Shown piece after piece: positions 11,480 through 21,589 of a stretch of 64,000 bases of DNA (its first letter is position 1; each line of letters opens with the position of its first letter). The DNA lies in NCBI GenBank assembly GCA_023238725.1, contig CM041550.1:9998440-10062439 (forward strand), given 5' to 3'. A program made the position numbers and the translations under genes. The DNA is from Scortum barcoo (taxonomy: Eukaryota > Chordata > Actinopteri > Centrarchiformes > Terapontidae). The notes under the pieces were generated by a model. It searched no databases, was not told where the DNA came from, and saw nothing but the letters and a program-made list of their open reading frames with translations.

Positions 11480-11690
11480 TACAGACAGTTACAAACAAAG
11501 CTTACATTCACTAATTTCTAAATACAAAGTGCATCTGAGGGAACTATGTGACTGTCATTGGTTTAGCAAGTATTTGCTCATAAACAAAAGTATTGGATAG
11601 AGTGAAATTTTAACGAACAAATTGTGGCACCATGGGAAAAAGTCAGGGGACCACCGAAGTCACACCGCTAGCTAAAGAGATGTTACACAT
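11480..11690 (+). repeat. Diverged copy of the teleost interspersed repeat family
   Basis: Words such as TTGCTCATAAACAAAAGTATTGG, interrupted versions of AAAAGTCAGGGGACCACC and CACACCGCTAGC match, in order, the family seen at 7.5 and 32.5 kb. No coding capacity. Confidence 0.6.
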
Positions 11691-11699
11691 TTCTGTTCA

Positions 11700-13030
11700 A
11701 CAGCTCATCCGAATGCAATTAATCTGGGCAATAAACAATCACGTTGACTTTCAAAGATGGCTGGACTGATAACAGAAGTCACTGAGGATATGAGCTGTTT
11801 CCCATCTGAATATGGCTGCAGATGAGGCAGACAGTTGAAACTTGCTGTGTGTAAAAGCTACCATGTGCCCATTTTCTAAATTTAAAAAAATAATAATAAA
11901 AAAGTGAGTTGATGACTGCATTGATGGTGCTTTTGTTCTATCCATTCTTTTGTCAAAGTAGCGGGCAGTTACTTGAGAACTCACCTTTCTGTCTCTCCTC
12001 TGAGGTGTCAGTTGTGATGCAGACACTAATGTCTTAGTTCCAAGTTGTCACTTTGCTCTGTGTGGGCGTCAGAAATAAGAGGGGTTAGGGTAAGTGTTAG
12101 AGAAGATGATAACATGTCTGCACCGTCTCTGTTTAGAGAAGTCACACTTATACACATACGCATTTAATAACCACAGAAACCGTGCTGGAAATTTTGTGCA
12201 GTGGGGGTGTTTACAATCTGTGGACCACCATTTCCCATACAGTAAGTGATTATTTTCCCTGCTGCACGATTGGGAGATACACCGTGATGACAAGTGAAAC
12301 CTTCTCACATTCTCTCGACTCCCTCTGCATACCCACAATGGGCTTGCAGCATGATAACTTTATCTTCAAATCTCCTGAATACAGCACCTGTCATAAAAGA
12401 GATTTTGTGGTCTGCAGGCAGTATAGTCTATGTGTGTGTGTGTGTGTGCGGAGGGAGGTGGGGGTTAGTTTTCAGAGAAGGAAACAGAAGCGAATTCATA
12501 TGTTTTTTTTCTAAATGATATTATCTTCAGCTGTTATACTGGGAAGTGGTAAAGGTGACTGGGTGCAAAACAAATAGCACCATGTACAGGAAATCTTAAT
12601 CAAAAGACAAAAAAAAAAAAAAAGCAGGATAAGTCACAATTATAGCTACGCTGTTTTTCAGTTGACCTTTGACACTTTACAAAATTACCAAAATGTTCTG
12701 AAAAACTGTCTGTTTGTTCATTAAAAGCAAATGTTTCCACGAGATTCAAGAAAATTCTTGAAGCAGACGTTTTACAATAGCAACAAATATGTCATGACTT
12801 ATTTTTACTGTTTGTAACATAAATGCTTTTAAGGCCTCTCCTTTGCTTTCTTTGAAGCACTGTCTCTTTATAAATTTCTTGAGCTCATATTTACCTTACC
12901 CTGTTTAGATGGCTTTATACCAGAGGATAAACTGATGATGAGACATTTTGCTGTGTGCAGCTGTAAGAGACGGATATTTTCTGTGCCGTGCTGCACCTGG
13001 CTGCTGGGCTCTGATGGCTTAGCAAAGAAA
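11700..13030. other. Unique DNA with a (TG)n tract at about 12430-12448
   Basis: No gene is supported. A short TG microsatellite lies at about 12430-12448 and an A15 run near 12608-12622. Overlapping 74- to 110-codon frames around 12.07-12.52 kb run across the microsatellite on both strands and are taken as chance. Confidence 0.55.
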
Positions 13031-13039
13031 TACTGATTT

Positions 13040-13160
13040 GTACACGGATAATCTCATTAATGGTTTCAAAAATCCAGGTGCTCGGCTAATCTTTTCATTA
13101 CATTCCACTAATCTTAATCCTGGTGCGATAATTCCTGGACTGCGGCATGCTAATCTGATC
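13040..13160 (+). promoter_or_regulatory. Cluster of five TAATC(T/C) homeodomain-type sites
   Basis: TAATCT occurs at 13049, 13087, 13109 and 13151, and TAATCC at 13115, all on the plus strand within 108 bp. TAATCC/TAATCT is the recognition word of K50 homeodomains (Otx, Pitx, Gsc, Crx). The spacing of about 38, 22, 6 and 36 bp and the single orientation resemble a homotypic enhancer cluster. Function is inferred; AT-rich DNA yields some such words by chance. Confidence 0.35.
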
Positions 13161-13239
13161 TCTATCACCACTTTTTTTTTCTGTGATTGGTGAAATAAGA
13201 GAATTAAAATAGCTCTACTTAGACACATGGCGTGCAGGA

Positions 13240-14670
13240 CCAGCGCTGTCGGTTACGCACGAAACCTCCACTATGGTTAGGACAGGTGTTAAGAAGGTCC
13301 GATTGCTTTGTCAGAATGTGTGAAGACCTCAGTGTTCGTTTCCGACCCACCTCCTCTAACCATACGTTGTTACACACAAACTAAACCCACAGACTCATGA
13401 ATGCCAAGACATGCATTTCCTCTTGCATGACAGCTTAGCCAGGCATTATCAGCCCCCATATAAGACCCTGTAGCAGTCCAGTCTCTTCCTTAACCATCAG
13501 CATTTTAAAAGTATTGCCAAACCCTATCATATTTTATTAATCTACACAAGCCAGGGTGTACTGTAACTAAAAACTCCTGCATGTCACTGTGAAAACTAAA
13601 TTAGTATGCCCCTCCTACGCTCTCTGTTGCTACAGTGTGTAAATAAAAGAAACCTATGTTCATATTTTTCATTAAAACCAACATATCCACTTCCAATGTT
13701 GCTGGGTGCAAAAATCCAGGATTTTACTATATCTCATGTAATCAAATAGTTAAATATGTACTTTTATTTGTGAGCAATGACACCCTTCCATGCATCCATT
13801 ATCTATACAGCTTATCCTTAATAAGCAATAACACTTTTTTTAAAATATTATTTCATCATGGGCGAGGTCATCTTGCAACATTAGATACTGTAACATGCCA
13901 ACAACTTATACTTCAAAATGTGTGTCCTTGTGAAAGTGGCTTCAGGTTCAATAAGAACCAGCGTGAGCCAGACATGACTTCTAAAGCCGGCAATAAAACA
14001 TTTATTGCACTTTGGTACAGGCTAAAAAGGTTTAGCAGCAGGTCTTTATGTAGCTGGCAACTGCAATCATGTCAGTGATCCGTGAACAAAAAAAGAAAGA
14101 CAGCTGTTACTTTCACCCGGTTGTCCTCAAGTATTGGATGGAACCGTGCTCAGAAGAGTATGAAGTTGCTAATGGACAGCCACATCCTGTTTAACTTTCA
14201 CTGTATGCACGTGCACAATGCTGCATGCCAGGTGTTGCTGCTGCTGTCCATTATGTTTGCAGTACAGTTAAGAAGTGATGAGAAAATGGCTGTGCTCTTA
14301 GTATGACAGATGACAACCCATCATTTAACAATTATGACAATTTAAGTTGTCTCCCAGTGCTTTATAATGTCTGAATAGTATAAAATGCTAAACTGGCCTG
14401 TCTCACATAAATACAGGGATGTGCACATAAATACACTTCAGAATAAAGGCATGATTACAGTGCAGGATTTAAGTGCTTTTGCTGTCAGTTTTTAAAAAAA
14501 AAGGACTACATATTTTCTATCTTTGTTGCTGTAAAAACTGTTGATTGTTCACTGAAAATTTGCTGAATTTGCTGCATTGTTTGATTAAGGATCATTACTT
14601 TCTCTACACTGTCTCCACTGTAAATTGATGCACAAACTCCTTACACATACAGACAAGTAAGAAATGAAAG
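13240..14670. other. Unique non-coding DNA
   Basis: No coding gene is supported. The 140-codon plus-strand frame at 13656-14078 lacks any domain and crosses the small repeat relic at 13788-13819. Short A/T runs occur throughout. Confidence 0.55.
13788..13819 (-). repeat. Relic of a fish CCATCCAT/GCTTATCC repeat end
   Basis: A CATCCATTATCTATACAGCT word followed by TATCC matches, on the minus strand, the 3' end of a widespread fish repeat whose plus-strand form is GGATAAGC...ATGGATGGATGG. A plus-strand relic of the same kind lies at 15626-15688. Too short to place in a named family. Confidence 0.5.
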
Positions 14671-14679
14671 CAAAAACCA

Positions 14680-15135
14680 AAACCATAAAGTGTCTTGGTA
14701 ATGCGTGGGCCACCACGTCCTGCCAGAACAGCTTCAGTGCTCATTGGCATTGTTTCTAAACTCTACCTGAAGGCTGAACACCATTCTTCCAAAATATAAT
14801 CCCTCATTTGGTGTTTTGATGATGGTAGTGGTGCTGTGTGACACGTTGCTACAAAATCCCACATAGGTGTTTAATTGGGTTGAAATGTGGTGACTGTGAA
14901 GGTCATAGCGTATGATTCACAACATTTTTATACTCATCAAACCATTCAGGGACTCCTCGCATTGTCATCCTGTAAGAGACCACTCCTATCAGAATAGATC
15001 ACTCAGAATAACTTTGTATTGACTTGCTGTAGCCCTTCTCTCTAAAGGGTACAAGTGGACCCAAACCATGCCTGCAAAATGTCCACAGCACTGTAGGGTT
15101 CAGCCACTGAGGTTTTTCCTTTAATTTGTCACCCA
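14680..15135 (-). mobile_element. Decayed Tc1/mariner transposon remnant
   Basis: Read on the minus strand, the block gives disjointed transposase peptides in the right order: HGLGPLVP (about 15040-15070), SGLLQDDNA (about 14960-14985) and PSQSP-x-x-NPI-x-HL (about 14875-14902). The last is the Tc1-type segment in which NPIE holds the catalytic glutamate. Here the codon is AAA, so the glutamate is lysine. Compared with fish copies I remember, two short internal deletions lie between these blocks, and several stops and frameshifts interrupt them. Inverted terminal repeats were not located. The element is dead. Confidence 0.75.
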
Positions 15136-15625
15136 TCTGAACGTAGTCCAGCAGCATGCTTGAATATGAGAATTTAAAAAAAAAAAGAGAAAATGAGACA
15201 AATATGCCTTAATGAATGCTTGAAGTTAGACTGCATCAGAAAGGAAGCAGCCTCGAGAGGTAGAAGAAGATGTCAGTGACCAGCGAGAGTCGAGCTTTAC
15301 ATTCACATGCCTGTCTGAGTACACGCAGAATGAAGACCTCATGAATCAAATTCTGTCAGTTGTGATGGGAGCGAAGCGAACCAGGGCTTCCCGGCTCCTG
15401 GTCTCTGATTAAAATGTTGCCACTAACACACTAATCCATTTTGAAAGTCAAGAATGCACCAGCATCGAGATATTGTTTGTAATTATCTTAAATATTTACC
15501 TGTTGTGTCCTGTTAAACACCAAAAAACTACCATGCAAGGCAAGACCAAGGAATTAGACTTCAGCATGTTAGTTAGCATGAGCTACTTGGAATCACTGAC
15601 AGAAATGCTTATATATGATGAACTT

Positions 15626-15688
15626 TCCCGTGACCCTGTGAGACAGGATAAGCAGTACAGAAAAAAATGGATGGATAGATGGATGATG
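15626..15688 (+). repeat. Relic of a fish GGATAAGC...ATGGATGG repeat end
   Basis: CGTGACCCTGTGAGACAGGA followed by TAAGCAGTACAG and an ATGGATGGAT-type tail matches the 3' end common to a large class of teleost interspersed repeats. The surrounding frames (97 codons plus, 66 codons minus) are shadows of this. Confidence 0.65.
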
Positions 15689-15839
15689 AACTTTTCCTTT
15701 TGTTTTTGTACCTTGTGTCTAACCACTGCACATACGTACAGAAATACGCCACAGCCGCCGCTCTGACTGTGTGGTGAGACATGGATGTTGGTCTCACATT
15801 AGCACACACTCTCTGTCTCCTTTATCCTGCTTGGACAGA

Positions 15840-16330
15840 TCACTACAGTGTGTCTGGTGTACCCTTCTCTCTACGGCACTGTCAGCTCTGGTAATTGACT
15901 CTTGCAGTCTCCGCTGAGCCGTCCACTATATGGCCTCTCAGGCTCCACACCCAATTACAGGCTGCAGCTCCCTGACGGGCTGAGGTGGATGACCGGGGAG
16001 GGGAGAGGAGGGGGGTGGTGGTGTGAGGTGGGAGTGCAGTATTATTAGTCTTTGATGTGGAACCGAGAGCGAGGTGGATATACGCGGGCGCACCTGCATT
16101 TGTCGGTGGCGTACCCCTGTGAAGCGATTAACTTATTAAGTTGGTAATGCCGTAGCGCTGACACAGGCCTCAGGATTCGCGTATAACTGCTACGCCCAAG
16201 ACACATCGTCGACCTGTCAGCTTAATCAATTAGCTGACTCGCATGTCGAACGTGAAGGCAGCAACTGTATCTGTCCTGCTCCATTTATCTGCTGTGTAAG
16301 GCAACAGATTGGGTGGAAGCACCGTTCAAT
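15840..16330. promoter_or_regulatory. CpG-rich candidate regulatory element
   Basis: About 18 CpG dinucleotides fall in about 200 bp (16060-16260), dense for this AT-rich, CpG-poor window. The block holds CACCTG E-box words and a near-palindrome at 16216-16238: GTCAGCT and AGCTGAC arms around TAATCAATT, a homeodomain-type core. A G-rich patch lies at about 15985-16030. No exon or recognised repeat was found. It could be an enhancer or an unannotated CpG-island promoter; motif density alone does not distinguish them. Confidence 0.35.
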
Positions 16331-16345
16331 CTTCAGCCCACGCGC

Positions 16346-16387
16346 AGAGAGAGAGAGAGAGAGAGACAGAGAGAGAGACAGAGAGAG
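16346..16387. repeat. (GA)n microsatellite
   Basis: AG/GA dinucleotides with two CA-type interruptions, about 42 bp. It directly follows the CpG-rich block. Confidence 0.95.
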
Positions 16388-16399
16388 GTGTTTTTGGCC

Positions 16400-17368
16400 A
16401 CCAGGCGCAAGTCAAACAGTCGATGACAGGGCACCATTGGTCAGTGGCAGCCTGTCAAAGATAATAACCATCACTGGGTTAGCTGTGTTTGCCAGAGGGA
16501 CTGCCCAAGCTGCAGTCCTTATGTTTTGTATGCGAGCGTCTCACTTGACTACTTTTTCAGCCCAGCATCAACTCCAAGGATAATTCCATGATTACAACTT
16601 ACAACTTGTCTTCTTTTGGCCGTTGCTTCTGTCGATTTTGATAAGATTCTACTTGCCAAAGTAGCCGGAGACGACTAATAGCGTGGAAACGTCATTACAA
16701 CCGTTGCCAAGGACCGAGAGGGGTCAATCGGGTCGTTAACAAATCAACAAGATTAGCCAGATAATCTGAAACAAGGTCAAGTCAAGTAATTACACTGGAA
16801 AGCTGAGCACACACAGTTACAATGAATTAAATATGGATGTTCAAAGTTAAAGTCATTTTCACTAGATTTGGCCAACCTGGGAGTTGTTTGTTGTCCTGTC
16901 ACACTTCTGTTCAGTCATGTTGCTACCTCATATCAGCAATTAGCTTGAGAGAAATGGTGGCTTAAATTACAAAAAAAGTTACTGAGGTTGTGTGAAACTG
17001 GAATTTCCCTTTAAACTGCCCAAGATTCAATCGATTAAACTAGCTCGTCTTACACTGTACGTACTTTGAATTAAAAAAATCCACACTGCAGCCATCCAGC
17101 AGGACTCAACCCTTGCATCAAGTCCAGCTTTACTTTAATTCACAGTCAGTCACTGCCAAACCACAATCCACAATACTACATCCTCTGTTTGACCAGGAAA
17201 TAAAAAAAGAAAAAAAAAAAAGAAAGAAAAGGGCAGAAAGATTAAACAGTCAATCACTTCTGCTTGCGACATATGTGAGCCACAGATTGCATTGGGCGTT
17301 ATTACTTCTCGCTGAACCGCTGGACCACTATCACCGCCACTATCAGCCACCCTCAAAGACAGAGGAAA

Positions 17369-17370
<2 letters not shown>
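16400..17370. other. Unique non-coding DNA
   Basis: No gene is supported. The 104-105-codon frames at 17113-17467 read through an A/G-rich low-complexity tract (17204-17230) and the following GA microsatellite on both strands, so they are artefacts. Confidence 0.55.

Positions 17371-17375
<5 letters not shown>

Positions 17376-17402
<27 letters not shown>
17376..17402. repeat. (GA)n microsatellite
   Basis: About 27 bp of uninterrupted AG dinucleotides. Confidence 0.95.
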
Positions 17403-17403
<1 letters not shown>

Positions 17404-17429
17404 AAGTGGGGAATGTTTTTGGTTTAACA

Positions 17430-17700
17430 GTTGTTGTGAGGCCTAATGGTCCATCTAAGATGTGCACAAACCAATTAGCCTGGCTGACCTTAAAGATGGT
17501 GTGTCAGCCTGTCAATCTCGAGGAAATGGGGGAGGGTGTTGGGAAGAGGCAACTCTTATCTCTGCCTGACAGTTAAAGGGGGCAGATGATTAGATGAGGA
17601 GGAGGATGGTGGGAGCGATTGGAAGATGTTATTGATGACAGAGCCCTGCGGAGTGGAAGGGTCAATTAGGAAAACCACTAGTGGTGGCACCGACCCCTGA
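17430..17700. promoter_or_regulatory. Candidate regulatory block
   Basis: A repeat-free, high-complexity stretch with ACCAATTAGC and GGTCAATTAGG homeodomain-type words, GATGATTAGATGA and several CTTATC/GATA-like words. No coding frame with domain features. Called only from texture and motif density. Confidence 0.22.
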
Positions 17701-18219
17701 AGACAAAAAAGATCCAACGGGGACTATTGTATCAGCATGTAGGAAGGAAAATCATTATTATCTCCCACAGTCCGACTATTACCGTTCACTGGACTGAATT
17801 TCTTGAAAATTCCTGTTATTACCACCACCTCAGCACTGACTGCTGGCAATTTTTCCATCCCCTTTCAGATATTTTTAGCCTCAACACTGGGTTATGAAGG
17901 GCTTAAGATGATAAGCTACATAAGTACTTTGTGTAATTCTGGCTTTAAAAACCTTTTCTCTTTCAGACCTATGCTTCATTTCAGCAAGTCTGTAATCCAG
18001 AGGTAAAAAAAAAAGTTTCTTCAAACTATGGCTATTTGAATGGTTCAACGCAGTGATTTGTCAAAAAGAAAACTTATTTTTTTATACCCCTGTGTTTTAT
18101 GATTCTCACTGTGGGATTGTAGCCAGAGACATATGTTCTGTCATGCTTCCCCTTATTTAAATAAAAAATGCATGTGCGGTTCCTCAATCTCAATCTCTTT
18201 TTGTCTAGCATGATAGAGT

Positions 18220-18640
18220 CAAAGCATTGTTATTAACACTCTGCTCCCAAGCTGGGCTTCTATCAGGGTTTTGCATTATCTCAGCTTGGTATCGCAGTGG
18301 GGTTGATTTACAGGAAGGCCCGCCTCCACAGTGCACCGCCGAGATGCCCGAATCAACCCATATCTTCATATTTTTCTGTATTATGCATAATGTATGCAAT
18401 GTGGAGGCTAATGTCACTAAAAATGAAAGTTGCAACTTCTGCAGAGCTTGCTCATCGTACATACTGGTGAAGAATGTAAGCGCTCAGAATTATTTGCTGA
18501 TAGATATATTGCTTTCACTGTGAGGCATACATCACTGTCTGGACATTATCACCGAGGTACCGATGCCAGCGGAGCATTTATTTTCTGTCTGCTCTGCTCA
18601 TATGCAAACTCGGCTTTTAATATGTGCAAAGTTCATTTAT
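18220..18640. promoter_or_regulatory. Candidate regulatory block with POU-type palindrome
   Basis: Contains the perfect 12-bp palindrome ATTATGCATAAT at 18380-18391, followed by ATGCAAT, and an ATGCAAA octamer half near 18602. These are POU-domain recognition words. The stretch is repeat-free. Overlapping frames of 70-98 codons on both strands show no domain. Enhancer function is inference. Confidence 0.3.
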
Positions 18641-18649
18641 GAGCTGTAT

Positions 18650-21190
18650 TTCAAACATCTGGGCTGCTTGTTTTTTTAGAAAAGGCTTTTGTACAAATGT
18701 TCAAATTCTGGATGTATCATCTAGATCAATTGCATGTCCCAGCAGTTTACTTCTGAACGACATCTAAAGTCATGATCAATGGTGTGACTAATACCAGTTA
18801 TTGATATTTCTCAATACAATTTAATTACGACTGATATTTCTACAATAAGTTTTCTTCTTGTTCCCAAGGTTTCATTCTTTCAGGCTAAAAAACTCAACAC
18901 TAGTATTTTTACTTTGTATTTGGTGGGTGACACTGAGGGCCCCTTTACAATAAAGCAGAAATAGTGACCCAATCAACAAGCCATTACATAAGTCTTCCAA
19001 CAGCTCAATCACCTCTCCTCCCTCGCGTGAGAGATAGAAGATAGATCATCGTGGAGAGCAGGGCGTGGCGGGGTCATCTTCTTTGTCCCGGTTGTTAGCA
19101 CGCGATTCATGATGTATGGCTGTTGTCGTGCTCATCCCGGGTCTGGTGCTACATGCGTGTCCTCCCGGCTGAACTCATGAACACCAAACCAGCAGAACAC
19201 TGTTAATAATACTTATAAACTGCAAAAAAGGGCAAGATAGATAGATAAACTGCTGTACAATATCCCGATGTCCCTTACCTTAAAGGTGAAAACAGCCCAT
19301 AAATGATGTTCAAGACTAACTCTGGCCCCAAAATAACTTATTAGACCCAGTTCTCCTCATGGCCAGCTGTACTGATAAATGTCCAGGGTGCACTCTAAGA
19401 TTCTGCCCTTCAGCTCAAAGTCATTCAGACAGAAACAGGAAATGACCCTTGAGTACACAAAATTTATTGATTGTGATTATAAAGAACTTAGTTATAAATC
19501 AAGCGGAAAAAAGTGAACTTTTGGCTGAATCTAAAATGAAGGGACACTATTGATCCTGTATTTTAAGGCAGGTTTGTGGCTAATAAAATGCAAAGCAAAG
19601 TGCAGGACATGAGCATATTCGAAATGTGTCAGTAGGGGGCAAAATTGGTCTGGCATCTCAGAGTCAATGACCTCACAGCAGCCGTGAGAAAAACCTGGCC
19701 ATGTCTGGAGGGTTTACAGAGAACGTCATAGAGAAAAGGAGAAAATGATTCCCCATCGAGCGCAGCACTGAGAGGTTTTACAGAGATGTAAGGTTGCCTT
19801 CTGTAAACAACAATGCCACCACTTCCTGCGTGAACCACTTCCTGTGTAATTTTCCACTTGCATGTCCAAAATATAGTTTGATATTATTGCCTCATAAACT
19901 ACAATGACTTGTGGCATCTTACCGTTAGCAACCTGTGAGTCACAGCACACTCCGGTAACAGCGATTTAAAAAAAGGAAAAAAAATACTTCTGCTGCGAGA
20001 TTACAATATTTAAACAAAGATATCAAAGAGCAAGTAATTGTTGAGAATAGAAATGATGATGATGAAGTAACTTTGGTCCTTGTCAGGTAAGGGCTCTGAG
20101 GAGGACTAACACAATCCGGGTGACATTTAACCTCATTCCCATCAGTAAAAGTTAAGGTCACCTTTACTTTAACTTTTGGGTGAGAAAAGTAAAAAAGACA
20201 CTGCACAAACTATGAATAGCTTTGCATTACAAATGTATAACAATGTGCAAACAATTTTTTTCAGTGGCAAATAAAAAAGCAATTTAATAAATGAGTTTGT
20301 AATGCAGACTTTTTATTAAAAATGTGTAGCTGCCAAGAGTAAATAATTTTGACATCATCAGACTTTTTATACGGATCTGCATGTGTAAAAACAGTGGACT
20401 GCTCCTGTGCTAGTCGAAACGATAGGAATACCCCTTGAAAAATCTTTAACTTCAAACAACTCTTAACTAAGAGGAAAACTGTTGGAAAGACCGTAAGTTA
20501 AGAAATGAAACAAAAATACAAATGTAAGCAGCCTAGGGGATAAGCAAGAGCATCAAGCACAGCACATTGCGAAGAGTAACAATGACAATGTCTCTGCCCA
20601 CTGAGCAATTTTAACCATGACTGGAAAAAGCGGAGCGGAGATATGGCCCGCTTCCTGTTTGTGCCCGTGCTGCCAAGTTTGTCACAGGCGAGAGGGACAA
20701 TAAATGGTGTGAGGATTCTTGACTGGAATACATAAACCTTTTTCTCACTTCTATATGATACTGATATGACTGTACAGCTCAGTCTCTCAAAATAAAAGAT
20801 TATTACAGACCGAGGAAGTATTTCTTTTTTATGGGACTAATGTGGAGAACAAGTTAATCATCAATCAGTTCCAAAGAGCAAAACCTATGGGTGAAGCAGG
20901 CACAGAAATTGTACTGTAAAGACAAAGAATTTGTATTTGCTGTATAAGTTTACATGGCTCAGAAACCTCATTTTGGAAGACAAAATGTATATAAGAGTTT
21001 TATTAAAACTGTTACGATTTTAAAATTATTATCACAAACCCCTCCACACCTTTAGACCTTGCAAAGTGAAACCCATTAAACTTTTTTTGGTTGTTTGTTG
21101 TGTTTTTTTTTTTTGTTGCTGTTGTTTCTTTTACCCTTGTTTCACATTCAGTGCATTCATACTTTAACATTGTTTATGTGGGTTGTGAAT
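18650..21190. other. Unique non-coding DNA
   Basis: No gene or strongly recognised repeat. The 88-codon minus frame at 19940-20206 and neighbours lack domains. Homopolymer T runs occur near 21100. Confidence 0.55.
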
Positions 21191-21199
21191 CAACTTTAA

Positions 21200-21585
21200 T
21201 GAAAGGACCAATCCCTTAAGTGCCTCTCAGAGAAGACAAGGACTGTTGTCTTGGAGCCATGAATGCCCGTGCCAAATTTTGCGCCAATCCATCTAGCATA
21301 TTTGGATATATTTCACTGGACACGAGACAAATGTGATCTGTTGGTGGCCATTCCATCTAATGGGTCCCAAGATTAGCACTCAAAACCAGGACCATGTGAT
21401 GGCGCCAAAGGAAAGGTCCGGGGATCACCAAAATCATTAAGATTTCCTCCTCTGGGGATTACAGATATTTATATAAAACTTCCATTCAGTGGCTTCTGAG
21501 AAATTTCACTCTGGACCTTCCAATCCAAAGTATATTACCATCCCTAGAGCCCCAAACTAGTGTGGCTACAAACAAAATATGTCCT
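21200..21585 (+). repeat. Copy of the teleost interspersed repeat family
   Basis: Two successive half-units are visible: CAAATTTTGCGCCAATCCAT with a TTTCACTGGAC word, then GGTCCGGGGATCACCA with TTTCACTCTGGACC, ending in CCATCCCTAGAGCC. Order and wording parallel the copies at 7.5 and 32.5 kb, so this one appears to hold a duplicated core. Confidence 0.6.
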
Positions 21586-21589
21586 GTTC

